From NCBI GenBank assembly GCA_965217075.1, contig CBDCHC010000005.1, positions 60,905-124,904 of the forward strand: a stretch of 64,000 bases of DNA. The letters are read 5' to 3'. A program made the translations under genes and the position numbers. This DNA comes from CBDCHC01 sp965217075. GTDB lineage: Bacteria > Pseudomonadota > Gammaproteobacteria > PS1 > Pseudothioglobaceae. The notes under the pieces are model-generated. The model saw only the letters and a program-made list of their open reading frames with translations, was not told the origin of the DNA and searched no databases. Below, in pieces: positions 1-9,255 of the stretch (its first letter is position 1; each line of letters begins with the position of its first letter).

Positions 1-840
1 TTCAGATATTTCTTGAGTAATTGCTGCCTGTCTTGCTTTGTTATAAATCAGCGCTAATTCATCAACCATATCACTAGCATTATCACTAGCGCTTTTCATT
101 GCTATCATTCTAGCTGACTGTTCACAAGCAATATTTTCTATTAGAGCTTGATAAATTGTTGATTCAATATAATGATGTAATAATACATCTAATACTTGCT
201 CTGCATTTGGTTCGTATATATAATCCCAATGATGACTGGCATCTTTATTTTCTACCTTTGTTACTGGTAGAATTTGTTTAAAAATAGGTTGTTGTGTCAT
301 AGCGCCAACAAAATAATTATAAGCTAGTGATATTTTATTAATTTCTTTCTTTTCAAATTTATCAAGCATTATTTTAACGCTACCTATAATATCATTATAA
401 TGCGGTGTATCGCCTAAATCTATTACACTAGCAACTATTTTAATACCAGAATTTTTAAAAAAATTAGCTGCTTTTTTTCCTATTGTACAAATCTCAACAT
501 TTATACCTTGTTGTTTTAATTTTATAAAATCTTTTAGCAATTTTCTAAATAAGTTATTATTCAGACCACCACATAGACCTTTATCGCTAGATATTATTAT
601 AACACCTACTGTATTATTATTAGAGCTATTACCATATATATATGGGTGTTTAAATTCAGAATGTGCATTAGTTAAATTACTAATAACATGAAATATTTTT
701 TTTGAATAAGGACGAGAATCCTCCATCCTATTTTGTGCTTTTTTCATCTTACTTGCTGCCACCATTTCCATTGCAGAAGTAATTTTTTGTGTATTTTTTA
801 TACTAGCAATTTGTGTTCTTATTTCTTTACCTGACGCCAT
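1..840 (-). CDS. atpG: ATP synthase gamma subunit, 3' end cut by window edge
   Basis: This is the central-stalk subunit of the F1Fo ATP synthase, which rotates inside the alpha3-beta3 ring. The minus strand is open from the ATG at 840 to the window edge, giving 280 codons. The N-terminus (MASGKEIRTQIASI, then KNTQKITSAMEMVAASKM) is the conserved gamma helix. The visible C-terminal part, NKARQAAITQEISE, is the family's terminal helix, so only about ten residues should lie outside the window. It follows atpA with a 13-bp gap, in the normal atp operon order. Identification is secure; only the truncation by the window is notable. Confidence 0.97.
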   Translation of the reverse strand, partial: MASGKEIRTQIASIKNTQKITSAMEMVAASKMKKAQNRMEDSRPYSKKIFHVISNLTNAHSEFKHPYIYGNSSNNNTVGVIIISSDKGLCGGLNNNLFRKLLKDFIKLKQQGINVEICTIGKKAANFFKNSGIKIVASVIDLGDTPHYNDIIGSVKIMLDKFEKKEINKISLAYNYFVGAMTQQPIFKQILPVTKVENKDASHHWDYIYEPNAEQVLDVLLHHYIESTIYQALIENIACEQSARMIAMKSASDNASDMVDELALIYNKARQAAITQEISE

Positions 841-853
841 AATCTATATTATT

Positions 854-2395
854 TTAATAAGTATAATTAGCCTTAAAATCTTTAATAGCATTATTTAATT
901 CAGCAATAATTTCATCATTATAATTACCTTTGTTACCTATTTTTTCCATTAAAGATTGTTGGTTGTCATTCATGTATTTAACTAAAGCATTTTCAAAATT
1001 AACTATTTTTTCTACCTCAACATCATCTAAATAACCATTGTTTACTGCAAATAGTGAAGTAGCCATAGCAGCAGTTGAAAGCGGTGCATATTGAGCTTGT
1101 TTCATTAGCTCTACCACTCTTTTACCACGATCAAGTCTGGCTTTGGTATCAGAATCTAAATCAGATGAAAATTGCGCAAAAGCTGCAAGTTCTCGATACT
1201 GTGCTAAGTCAAGACGAATGCCACCACCTAATTTTTTAATAGCTTTAGTTTGTGCTGCTCCTCCTACTCTTGATACTGAAAGACCAGCATTAATAGCAGG
1301 ACGAATACCAGCATTAAATAAATCTGTTTCTAAAAAAATTTGTCCATCAGTTATAGAAATTACATTAGTTGGGACAAATGCAGATACGTCACCAGCCTGT
1401 GTTTCAATGATTGGTAGTGCTGTAAGGGAGCCAGTTCGCCCTTTAACCTTACCATTAGTTATTTTTTCTACATATTCAGTATTTACTCTTGAAGCTCTTT
1501 CTAATAAACGAGAGTGTAAATAAAATACATCTCCAGGGTAAGCTTCACGACCTGGCGGGCGTTTTAAAAGTAGCGATACTTCACGATAAGCCCATGCTTG
1601 TTTAGTTAAATCATCATAAACTATAAGAGCATCTTCACCGCGATCACGAAAATACTCACCCATAGCACAACCGGCATAAGGAGCTATGTACTGTAATGCT
1701 GCAGAATCAGAGGCGTTAGCAGCTACTATTATAGTATGTGCTAAAGCACCATGTTCTTCTAATTTGCGTACTATAGCAGCAACAGATGAAGCCTTTTGTC
1801 CTATAGCCACATAAATACACTTAACACCAGTATTTTTTTGGTTGATAATAGCATCTATTGCTACGGCAGTTTTGCCAGTTTGTCTATCACCTATTATAAG
1901 TTCTCTTTGACCGCGACCAATTGGCACCATTGCATCAATAGCTTTAATACCGGTTTGTATTGGTTCGTCGACTGATTTACGATCAATTACTCCTGGGGCA
2001 ATCACCTCTAAAGGACGATAGTTTTTAACGTTTAATTTATCTTTACCTTCTAAATCTTCTCCAAGCGGACTTAAAACCCTACCTAATAACTCTTCGCCAA
2101 CAGGTATTTCAACTAAACGAGAAGTGCATTTAACGGTATCACCTTCTGATATATGTTTATAATCGCCTAAAATTACAGCACCTACAGAATCTTGCTCTAA
2201 ATTTAGTGCCATACCAAATGTATTGTTACTAAATTCTAACATTTCACCAAATTGAACATCACTCAAACCATGAATTCTTACAATACCATCACTTACACTT
2301 ATAACCTTTCCTTCTGTTTTTTCCATTTCAGAAAAATCAAAACCTTCAATTTGTTTTTGAATTAAATCACTAATTTCAGCAGCATTTAATTGCAT
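854..2395 (-). CDS. atpA: ATP synthase F1 alpha subunit
   Basis: Non-catalytic nucleotide-binding subunit of the F1 head on the cytoplasmic face of the membrane. Its 513 residues equal the usual bacterial length. The Walker A motif GDRQTGKT is at residues 169-176, and the alpha-chain signature (PAINAGLSVSRVGGAA) lies near residue 370. The ATG at 2395 is preceded by a GAGGAT ribosome-binding site. It sits between atpH and atpG in the standard order. The antisense ORF inside it at 1143-1523 is a shadow. Confidence 0.99.
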   Translation of the reverse strand: MQLNAAEISDLIQKQIEGFDFSEMEKTEGKVISVSDGIVRIHGLSDVQFGEMLEFSNNTFGMALNLEQDSVGAVILGDYKHISEGDTVKCTSRLVEIPVGEELLGRVLSPLGEDLEGKDKLNVKNYRPLEVIAPGVIDRKSVDEPIQTGIKAIDAMVPIGRGQRELIIGDRQTGKTAVAIDAIINQKNTGVKCIYVAIGQKASSVAAIVRKLEEHGALAHTIIVAANASDSAALQYIAPYAGCAMGEYFRDRGEDALIVYDDLTKQAWAYREVSLLLKRPPGREAYPGDVFYLHSRLLERASRVNTEYVEKITNGKVKGRTGSLTALPIIETQAGDVSAFVPTNVISITDGQIFLETDLFNAGIRPAINAGLSVSRVGGAAQTKAIKKLGGGIRLDLAQYRELAAFAQFSSDLDSDTKARLDRGKRVVELMKQAQYAPLSTAAMATSLFAVNNGYLDDVEVEKIVNFENALVKYMNDNQQSLMEKIGNKGNYNDEIIAELNNAIKDFKANYTY

Positions 2396-2407
2396 AATAT
2401 CCTCTTT

Positions 2408-2950
2408 TTAATTAATTAATAAACACGCATTTAAAGTATTTATGCGTGCATTTATTGATAAATCAACCACTTTATCGCCATTTTTAATCACCACACCACC
2501 AATTAATGTTTTATTTACAATTAAATTTAAATTAATTTTTTTATTAAATTTTTTCTCTAAAACATCAATTATTACATCTTGTTCATTTTTATTTAATTCA
2601 TAAGCACTTATAACATCAATTTTTTTTGTAACATTAGCATAATAGCTGCTAAATTCTTGCAAAATATAACTGCTAAGAGTTAATTTAGAATTTTCAATTA
2701 ATAAAATTATTAGATTATTTTCCTCTGCAGTTAGCTCTTTTTTTATAATTGATGTTAATATTTTTTTTACTAATAAAATTTTATCGGCAGTAGTTTTAGT
2801 TGGGGAATTAACAAAAGATATTATCTTGTCATTATTAGTTACGGTAACTAATGTTTCTAAAAATACTAGCCAAGTAGCACAATTATTGTTTTTATTAGCA
2901 ATTCTCCCTAATGCTTTAGCGTAAGGTTTAGCAACTGTCATTAAATCCAT
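2408..2950 (-). CDS. atpH: ATP synthase F1 delta subunit
   Basis: Peripheral-stalk subunit that joins the F1 alpha chains to the b dimer. The protein has 180 residues, the normal size. It opens with the family-typical MDLMTVAKPYAKALGRIA, and the C-terminal LIGGVVIKNGDKVVDLSINARI stretch matches the conserved OSCP/delta tail. It is more divergent and more Asn/Lys-rich than atpA, as expected for this weakly conserved subunit in an A+T-rich genome. It lies 6 bp downstream of atpF and 12 bp upstream of atpA. Confidence 0.96.
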   Translation of the reverse strand: MDLMTVAKPYAKALGRIANKNNNCATWLVFLETLVTVTNNDKIISFVNSPTKTTADKILLVKKILTSIIKKELTAEENNLIILLIENSKLTLSSYILQEFSSYYANVTKKIDVISAYELNKNEQDVIIDVLEKKFNKKINLNLIVNKTLIGGVVIKNGDKVVDLSINARINTLNACLLIN

Positions 2951-2956
2951 AATTTC

Positions 2957-3427
2957 TTATAGTGATATTGATAATTTATTTAACATATCTTTATGTGAAT
3001 TATAATCAACTTCTTTAGTTAAAACCTTATTCACTCCTTGCATTACCAGCTGTGATAATTTTTCCTTAAGTTCATTAGCTACATGAGATTTTTCTTTTTC
3101 AATGTCAATACTTGCTTTATTTTTTATTTTATCAGCTTCTGTAGTCGCAATACTTTTAGCACCTTCAATTGTTTTAGTTGCTTGTTTATTAGCATTAGTA
3201 ATTATTTCAGCAGCTTGTTTTTTAGCTTCATTGATTAATTCTTGTACTTTTTCTTCTGCTTCTTTTTTATCAGCAAATCCTCTTTCTGCAGCCAGCAAAC
3301 CATTTTCAATGCGTTTTTTACGCTCATTCATACTAGCTATAATAGGAGGCCAAATAAATTTCATGCAAAACCAAACAAAAATAATAAAAACTATTGTTTG
3401 TCCTATTAGCGTTAAGTTTATATTCAT
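2957..3427 (-). CDS. atpF: ATP synthase Fo subunit b
   Basis: Membrane-anchored peripheral stalk. One N-terminal membrane helix (about residues 5-27, ending WFCMKFIWPPI) is followed by a long charged Ala/Glu/Lys helix that forms the dimeric coiled coil. The length, 156 residues, is that of E. coli AtpF. Its position between atpE and atpH is canonical. A plus-strand ORF overlapping it is a shadow. Confidence 0.97.
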   Translation of the reverse strand: MNINLTLIGQTIVFIIFVWFCMKFIWPPIIASMNERKKRIENGLLAAERGFADKKEAEEKVQELINEAKKQAAEIITNANKQATKTIEGAKSIATTEADKIKNKASIDIEKEKSHVANELKEKLSQLVMQGVNKVLTKEVDYNSHKDMLNKLSISL

Positions 3428-3453
3428 TGTTAATTAGTCCCTAAGTTTATTTG

Positions 3454-3690
3454 TTATACAACTGCAAATAAAATATACATTGAAATACCAACTGCAATCA
3501 TAGGCACTGCATCTACAAGACCCATTACAATAAACATTTGCGTTCTAAGCATTGGTATTAATTCTGGCTGACGAGCAGCACCTTCTAAAAATTTAGAACC
3601 TAAGATGCCAATACCAATAGCTGCTCCTAATGCTCCAAGCCCCATTAATACTGCTCCTGCTAAATATAACATTGATGTTGCGTCACTCAT
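3454..3690 (-). CDS. atpE: ATP synthase Fo subunit c
   Basis: Forms the rotating c-ring. The 78-residue hairpin has two membrane helices, with the glycine-rich first helix (GALGAAIGIGIL) and the polar loop RQPE at residues 40-43. The proton-carrying carboxylate is Asp60 in GLVDAVPM. The residues around it lack the Na+-binding glutamine/threonine set, so H+ coupling is the likely mode (inference from family knowledge). A clear ACTCCTAT-type ribosome-binding site (plus-strand view) precedes the ATG. Confidence 0.98.
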   Translation of the reverse strand: MSDATSMLYLAGAVLMGLGALGAAIGIGILGSKFLEGAARQPELIPMLRTQMFIVMGLVDAVPMIAVGISMYILFAVV

Positions 3691-3723
3691 AGATTTACTC
3701 CTATTAAAAAAAATTAAAAAAAA

Positions 3724-4584
3724 TTAATGCCCAGTGTCATGAGCCATATCCATATATACTATTACTAATGTCATAAAAATAAAAGCTTGTAATAATACAA
3801 TCAGAATATGAAAAATTGCCCACCCTAATTGCAATATACCACCAAAAGCCGCTAAGGTGATACCTGCATTAAACATAAGCGCAATTAATATAAAAATCAT
3901 TTCGCCAGCATACATATTGCCAAATAAACGCAAGGAATGTGAAACTGGTTTAGCGATAAGACTTACAATCTCTAAGAAAAAATTAGCAGGGATTAATAAA
4001 ACCTTAATAAATATATTTTTTGATTCAAACGGATGTAGAGTTAATTCAGCTACAAATCCACCTAAGCCTTTGATTTTTATACTATAAAATAGCATTAAGA
4101 AGAACACACCAAGAGAAAGGGCAAAAGTAGTATTTGGATCTGTAGTTGGAACTATTTTAAGATAATGTATTCCTAATAATGAAGCAATTGATGGCAACCA
4201 ATCAACAGGCACCAAATCCATTGTATTCATAAGTATTATCCATATAAATGTTGTTAATGCTAGTGGTGCCACTATAGGATTATTATCTTTAAAAGATCCT
4301 CTGATATTTTCATCAATAAAATCAATAATACTTTCTACAAAGTTTTGTAAGCCACCTGGAGTGCCTGTAGTCATTTTACGACTAACACTATAAAATAATA
4401 GTAAAAATACTGCCCCCAAAACAACAGAAAAAAATATGGTGTCAACATGTATTGCCCAAAACCCCATGGATTTAGCTTCTACTATATTATGAGCAAGCCC
4501 CCACTCACCATTTTCTAATTTACCGTAGGTTAAATTCTGTAAATGATGTTTTATATAAGAACTTGTTGTTATTTTATTCGCCAT
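3724..4584 (-). CDS. atpB: ATP synthase Fo subunit a
   Basis: Stator membrane subunit providing the proton half-channels next to the c-ring. It is 286 residues long with multiple hydrophobic helices. The essential arginine is Arg229 within SHSLRLFGNMYAGEM, and a second conserved polar segment lies in the last helix (LLQAFIFMTLVIVYMDMAH). The N-terminal extension before the first helix is of the gammaproteobacterial type. It is 2 bp downstream of atpI. Confidence 0.98.
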   Translation of the reverse strand: MANKITTSSYIKHHLQNLTYGKLENGEWGLAHNIVEAKSMGFWAIHVDTIFFSVVLGAVFLLLFYSVSRKMTTGTPGGLQNFVESIIDFIDENIRGSFKDNNPIVAPLALTTFIWIILMNTMDLVPVDWLPSIASLLGIHYLKIVPTTDPNTTFALSLGVFFLMLFYSIKIKGLGGFVAELTLHPFESKNIFIKVLLIPANFFLEIVSLIAKPVSHSLRLFGNMYAGEMIFILIALMFNAGITLAAFGGILQLGWAIFHILIVLLQAFIFMTLVIVYMDMAHDTGH

Positions 4585-4586
4585 AT

Positions 4587-4898
4587 TTATCTAATTTTAT
4601 CTAATAAAAAACCAATTTGACCAGCTACCAAGCCTATAATAATTTCTAAAGCCAATAAATTGATTTTAAAACCAATTAATACTAATAATGCTACTACTAT
4701 TATTCTTATTACTACACTACCAACCATAAAAAAAACTATAGTATTAATATTTTTTGTAATAATGTTTTTTTGCATTGTTATTAGGTAATAATTTGCAATA
4801 CTTATAAAACCACCGTATATTACACTAACACCATTTAATAATTTATAATCAATAAGATAAGATATGCTACTTGCTATAATTATAAAAAATATTTGCAA
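4587..4898 (-). CDS. atpI: ATP synthase protein I
   Basis: Small membrane protein at the head of the atp operon, implicated in c-ring assembly. It has 103 residues and four predicted hydrophobic segments. Family resemblance is weak, so the assignment rests mainly on topology, size and position directly upstream of atpB. The only plausible start is TTG at 4898 (MQIFFIIIASS); the nearby ATG at 4903 is out of frame and quickly stops. A promoter-like sequence lies immediately upstream. Confidence 0.8.
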   Translation of the reverse strand: MQIFFIIIASSISYLIDYKLLNGVSVIYGGFISIANYYLITMQKNIITKNINTIVFFMVGSVVIRIIVVALLVLIGFKINLLALEIIIGLVAGQIGFLLDKIR

Positions 4899-4923
4899 AA
4901 CATTTAATTTACAAAATCCGCTT

Positions 4924-4953
4924 ATTATACCATATAAAATATTTTATTAACAA
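4924..4953 (-). promoter_or_regulatory. Predicted sigma-70 promoter of the atp operon
   Basis: Read on the minus strand, TTGTTA (4953-4948) and a perfect TATAAT (4929-4924) are separated by 18 bp, with a TGG just before the -10. The -35 overlaps the stop codon of orn. The predicted start of transcription is about 20 bp upstream of atpI. Prediction from sequence only. Confidence 0.5.
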
Positions 4954-5489
4954 GCAATAAAATGTTTACGGTAATGTTTTAGTTCTGCTATTGAATCGTA
5001 AATATCATCTAAAGCCAAGTGGGATGATTTTTTAGTTATTTTTTTCTCTACCATGGGTTTCCAGCGTTTTGCTAACTCTTTTAAAGTTGATACATCAATA
5101 TGACGATAATGAAAAAATTTCTCTAATTTAGGCATATAAGATGCTAAAAATCTACGATCTTGACAAATACTATTACCGCACATAGGCGATGCTCCTTTTT
5201 TTACCCATTGTTGCAGAAAATCAATTGTTTTATTTTCTGCAATTTCTAATGATATTTCACTACTTTTAACTCGTTGAACCAGACCAGATAAGTTATGTTG
5301 TTTGGTATTCCAAGCATCCATATTATCTAATATAGCATCTTGTTGTTTAATAGCAAATACCGGACCAACAGCTAATACATTTAATTGAGCATCTGTTATT
5401 ATTGTAGCTATTTCTATAATAGTATCTGTAGTAGGTGATAAACCAGTCATTTCTAAGTCTATCCAAATTAAATTATTCTTTTTATCCAT
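4947..5489 (-). CDS. orn: Oligoribonuclease
   Basis: DEDDh 3'-to-5' exonuclease that degrades 2-5 nt RNAs, including pGpG, in the cytoplasm. The protein has 180 residues, as in E. coli. The first catalytic motif is WIDLEMTGLSP at the N-terminus, the second appears as GNSICQDRRFL, and the third is HLALDDIYDSI with the catalytic His and Asp. It is divergent from the thioredoxin-fold gene at 5544, with 54 bp between, and 48 bp upstream of atpI. Confidence 0.97.
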   Translation of the reverse strand: MDKKNNLIWIDLEMTGLSPTTDTIIEIATIITDAQLNVLAVGPVFAIKQQDAILDNMDAWNTKQHNLSGLVQRVKSSEISLEIAENKTIDFLQQWVKKGASPMCGNSICQDRRFLASYMPKLEKFFHYRHIDVSTLKELAKRWKPMVEKKITKKSSHLALDDIYDSIAELKHYRKHFIAC

Positions 5490-5543
5490 AGTTATTTTTG
5501 TTAGTGTTATAATTATCTTAAAATATTTTAAAGGGTAAGACTT

Positions 5544-6584
5544 ATGAAATTATTTGTTATTATAATCACTATTTTAGTGAATATTGCCTTTAGTGCTGAA
5601 AGAGGTGATTTTTTTGGTGCAAAAAATGTAGAACAAATGCCACACTGGTTTAAAAAAAGTTTTTTAGAGTTAAATGATGATTTAATAGAAGCACAAAATA
5701 GTGGTAAATATATCATTTTATACTTTCATCAGCAAGGCTGCCCTTATTGTGAAAAACTTATTAATGATAATTTTAAAAATAAACAATTAGTCGAGGAAAT
5801 TCGCCGTGATTTTGAGGTTATAGAGATAAATATGTGGGGTGATAAAGAGATAGTTGATTTTAACAATAAAGAATTTAGCGAAAAAGATTATGCTAGTTTT
5901 CTACGCGTACAATTTACTCCAACACTATTTTTTCTTGATAATAAAGGAAAAACTATCTTAAGACTTGACGGTTATCAGTCTATAATAAAAATGCATAAAA
6001 TTATTGATTTTATTGTTAGTAATTCTTATTTAAGCACTTCATTTGCAAAGTTTATCGCTAATTATAAGAGTGGTAAAAATCAGCCATTAACTCCTTTAAA
6101 CTATGAAGAATTTTTTGCCGATAAACCCTATAATTTAATAAGAAATACTAAATATTTTGCTGATAGATATTTAGCAGTATTTTTTGAAAAGAGCAATTGT
6201 AATACTTGTGATAGAATGCATAAAAATATTAAAAAAAGTAAAAAAATAATTAATATGTTCAAACAAATGGAGGTAGTGCAATTAAATATTGGTATAGATG
6301 AAAAAATAATTACACCAGATGGAATTCGTACTACCAGTTCGCAGTGGTATGAAAAATTAAAATTAACTTATAAGCCAGCGATTGTATTTTTTACCAAAGA
6401 TGGTAAAGAAATTATTAGGAAAGATGCCTTTTTTAGGCAGTTTCACTTTGAATCTATTATTGACTATGTATTAACTGATAGTTATAAAAACCAACCAAAT
6501 TTTCAACGATATATAGAGCATAAAGCAGATAAAATTCGCGCTAAAGGCGTAAATGTGGATATCTGGGGTGGAGGCGAGTTTTAA
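5544..6584 (+). CDS. Periplasmic protein with two thioredoxin-like domains (SoxW-like)
   Basis: Predicted secreted thiol-disulfide protein. A signal peptide (MKLFVIIITILVNIAFS) precedes a first thioredoxin-like domain with the redox pair CPYC at residues 66-69. A second related domain has CNTC at residues 219-222. Both domains show the later cis-Pro-type segment (FTPTLFF and YKPAIVFF). In sulfur oxidisers a periplasmic thioredoxin called SoxW reduces SoxYZ-related thiols, and this protein resembles that group. The tandem arrangement in one chain means a DsbC/DsbD-like role or another reductant relay is also possible. No sox gene is adjacent. It ends overlapping the convergent dUTPase gene by 4 bp. 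Confidence 0.75.
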   Translation: MKLFVIIITILVNIAFSAERGDFFGAKNVEQMPHWFKKSFLELNDDLIEAQNSGKYIILYFHQQGCPYCEKLINDNFKNKQLVEEIRRDFEVIEINMWGDKEIVDFNNKEFSEKDYASFLRVQFTPTLFFLDNKGKTILRLDGYQSIIKMHKIIDFIVSNSYLSTSFAKFIANYKSGKNQPLTPLNYEEFFADKPYNLIRNTKYFADRYLAVFFEKSNCNTCDRMHKNIKKSKKIINMFKQMEVVQLNIGIDEKIITPDGIRTTSSQWYEKLKLTYKPAIVFFTKDGKEIIRKDAFFRQFHFESIIDYVLTDSYKNQPNFQRYIEHKADKIRAKGVNVDIWGGGEF

Positions 6585-7213
6585 TTATATTTATTATATT
6601 GATTAGTTAATTCTTGGTACAATTGACTCGCACTTATATGCGGTTTTTTTTGCACGATATTAAACGCGACTACATTATCTTCTACCTTGCCCCATACTTT
6701 TTTATACTTACCACTTTTATAACCATTATCTTGACGAAATTTATTTAATTGATTTTTAACAATATAACCTGCATATAAATCAGCAGTATCCATGGATAGA
6801 TTATTTAAACAAATAAAAAATACATCAATAATATCTTTAATACTACTAGCAGAGCTACTTAAATTAATAATTTTTTCTAAATTTTGAATTATTGTAGTAG
6901 TACTTAATGGTAATTTATTGGTGTTTTCATATTTTTCGGCGTATTGCTGTTGATTATTTATAATAGCTTGACTCATAATAAAATGCCATATATCAATTAT
7001 CTCTACTTTAGCATTATTAATATCATTAGCGCTATTTATATCTTTCCAATGTTTCCAGTTAAATGAATCTATTGCTTCAGATGCTTCCATATAAATACAT
7101 CTATACCAAGATATATTACGATTTTCTTTAGTTTTACCGGTAATCCATATATTACCATTAGTATTATCATTTAATATTTGTTGCAAATTAAACATATTAT
7201 TTATTAATGACAT
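6581..7213 (-). CDS. Dimeric-type dUTPase (all-alpha NTP pyrophosphatase fold)
   Basis: Predicted to hydrolyse dUTP to dUMP, supplying thymidylate precursors and keeping uracil out of DNA. The metal-binding signature of the all-alpha family is visible: EASEAIDSFNWKHWK followed by KVEIIDIWHF, as in Campylobacter and trypanosome dimeric dUTPases. The open frame starts at 7258, but the first 15 residues are a basic stretch not typical of the family. Met at 7213 (MSLINNMFNLQQIL) fits better; neither start has a good ribosome-binding site. It is divergent from htpG. Most gammaproteobacteria use the unrelated trimeric Dut, so this form is unusual. Confidence 0.8.
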   Translation of the reverse strand: MSLINNMFNLQQILNDNTNGNIWITGKTKENRNISWYRCIYMEASEAIDSFNWKHWKDINSANDINNAKVEIIDIWHFIMSQAIINNQQQYAEKYENTNKLPLSTTTIIQNLEKIINLSSSASSIKDIIDVFFICLNNLSMDTADLYAGYIVKNQLNKFRQDNGYKSGKYKKVWGKVEDNVVAFNIVQKKPHISASQLYQELTNQYNKYN

Positions 7214-7302
7214 ATTATTTTTTTTATAAAAAAACTTGAATTTTACCAATTTAACCATAGTTAATTAGTTATTATTTTTTAACTAACACGGATGAACTTA
7301 TT

Positions 7303-9162
7303 ATGAGCAAAAAAAATTATAAATTTAAAACTGAAATTACCCAACTACTAGACTTAATGGTACATTCTTTGTATTCTAATTCTGAAATATTTTTGCGCGA
7401 GTTAATTTCAAATTCAGCTGATGCTATAGATAAGCTTAAATTTAGCGCTCTTAAGGACGATAAACTTATAGAAGGAAAAGAACAATTAAAAATATATATT
7501 GATTTTGATAAAAATAAAAAAACTGTTACTATTACAGATGATGGTATTGGTATGACAGCAGATGAAGTAAGGGAAAATATAGGTATTATTGCTAATTCAG
7601 GCACTAAAAAATTCTTACAAGTTATGAAGGATAAAGATGCTAAAAATAATAATCTTATTGGGCAATTTGGAGTTGGTTTTTACTCTAGTTTTATTGTAGC
7701 AAAAAAAGTAGAGTTGTTTACTAGAAAAGCAGGTGATAATAAGAAAAATGGCAGTAAGTGGGTATCAGCCGGTAAAGGAGATTATTCTTTAGAAAATATT
7801 GTATTAGAAGATTTTGGTACTAAAGTGGTGTTGCATTTAAGAGACGAGCATGTAAGTTTTGCTGATAATTATACGCTACGTAGTATTATTACTAAATATT
7901 CTGATCATATAACAGTACCAATTGAGATGTTAAAAGTTAATACTGATGATAAAGACGATAAGGAAATAGAGCATGAGGTTGTAAACAAAGCTAATGCTTT
8001 TTGGACTAAGGATAAAACAAAGATTAAACCAGCAGAATATAATGAGTTTTACAAATCGCTTAGTTATGATTTTGAGGATCCGTTAGCAGTTATACATAAT
8101 AAAGTTGAGGGTAAGTTAGAATATACATCGCTATTATACATCCCAAGTAAAGCGCCTTTTGATATGTATGAACCAAAAAGAAAAAATGGCATTAAATTGT
8201 ATGCTAAGAGAATTTTTATTACAGAAGATAATGAAAAATTAATGCCACTTTATTTACGTTTTATCAAAGGTGTTATTGATACAGCTGATTTACCATTAAA
8301 TGTATCGCGTGAAATCTTACAAAGTAATAAGGTAGTTGATACTATTAAAAAAGCAAGTGTTAGTAGAATTTTAAAAGAATTAGATAAAATTAGTAAAAAC
8401 AAACCTGAAAAGTATGCTAAATTCTGGCAAGAATTTGGTGCTGTTATGAAAGAAGGTATTGTTGAAGATTTTGCTAATAAAGATAAAATTGCTAATTTAT
8501 TACGCTTTACTACTACTAAATCTGAAGAAAATTTACAAGAAACTTCTTTGATAGATTACATAAGTAGAATGCAAAAAGAGCAGAAAGATATCTATTATAT
8601 AACAGCAGATAGTTATGAGGCGGCTAAGGATTCGCCTCATTTAGAAATTTTTAAGCAAAAAAATATTGAAGTATTATTACTTACAGACAGAGTAGATGAA
8701 TGGTTGGTTAGTAATTTTACTGAGTTTGAGGGTAAAAAATTACGCTCAATTGCCAAAGGAGAACTGTCAGATTTAGAATCAAAAGATGAAAAGATCAAAC
8801 ATGATAAATTGTTAAAAGATTATGACGAGGTCGTTAAAAAAGCTAAAGAAGTATTAGCTGATAAAGTAAAAGATGTACGTATTTCATCTCGTTTGAGTGA
8901 TTCTGCTTCTTGTTTGATTGCTGATGAAAGTGATATGGGTGGTAATATGCAGCGAATATTAAAATCTTTAGGGCAAAGTGCACCCGAGGTTAAACCTATT
9001 TTAGAATTAAATCCTCAGCATGTTTTAGTTAAAAAATTAAAAAACAAAACTGATAAGGATTTATTAAATATTTTATTTGATCAAGCAGTGTTAAGCGAAG
9101 GTGGCAAAATAAAGGAACCAGCAAAATTTGTTAAAATGATGAATAAATTAATAGTTGTATAA
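7303..9162 (+). CDS. htpG: Chaperone HtpG (Hsp90 family)
   Basis: ATP-dependent cytosolic chaperone. The 619-residue length is typical. The GHKL ATPase motifs are intact: ELISNSADAIDKLKF (Asn and Asp of box N), DDGIGM, and the lid motif GQFGVGFYSSF. The middle-domain arginine segment PLNVSREILQ and the C-terminal dimerisation region are present. It stands alone between the divergent dUTPase and a weak terminator. Confidence 0.99.
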   Translation: MSKKNYKFKTEITQLLDLMVHSLYSNSEIFLRELISNSADAIDKLKFSALKDDKLIEGKEQLKIYIDFDKNKKTVTITDDGIGMTADEVRENIGIIANSGTKKFLQVMKDKDAKNNNLIGQFGVGFYSSFIVAKKVELFTRKAGDNKKNGSKWVSAGKGDYSLENIVLEDFGTKVVLHLRDEHVSFADNYTLRSIITKYSDHITVPIEMLKVNTDDKDDKEIEHEVVNKANAFWTKDKTKIKPAEYNEFYKSLSYDFEDPLAVIHNKVEGKLEYTSLLYIPSKAPFDMYEPKRKNGIKLYAKRIFITEDNEKLMPLYLRFIKGVIDTADLPLNVSREILQSNKVVDTIKKASVSRILKELDKISKNKPEKYAKFWQEFGAVMKEGIVEDFANKDKIANLLRFTTTKSEENLQETSLIDYISRMQKEQKDIYYITADSYEAAKDSPHLEIFKQKNIEVLLLTDRVDEWLVSNFTEFEGKKLRSIAKGELSDLESKDEKIKHDKLLKDYDEVVKKAKEVLADKVKDVRISSRLSDSASCLIADESDMGGNMQRILKSLGQSAPEVKPILELNPQHVLVKKLKNKTDKDLLNILFDQAVLSEGGKIKEPAKFVKMMNKLIVV

Positions 9163-9206
9163 TAAAGCGTAGTAGCATTTACTTTTTAGCGTAAAATTAT
9201 TCGTTC

Positions 9207-9238
9207 GTATATTTGGTCGCAAAATATACATTTTTTTT
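9207..9238 (+). terminator. Weak intrinsic terminator after htpG
   Basis: GTATATTT at 9207-9214 pairs with AAATATAC at 9222-9229 around a 7-nt loop, followed at once by eight T residues (9231-9238). The stem is A+T-rich, so efficiency is uncertain. It separates htpG from the rplY operon. Confidence 0.5.
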
Positions 9239-9255
9239 ATTATTTGGAGAGAATT

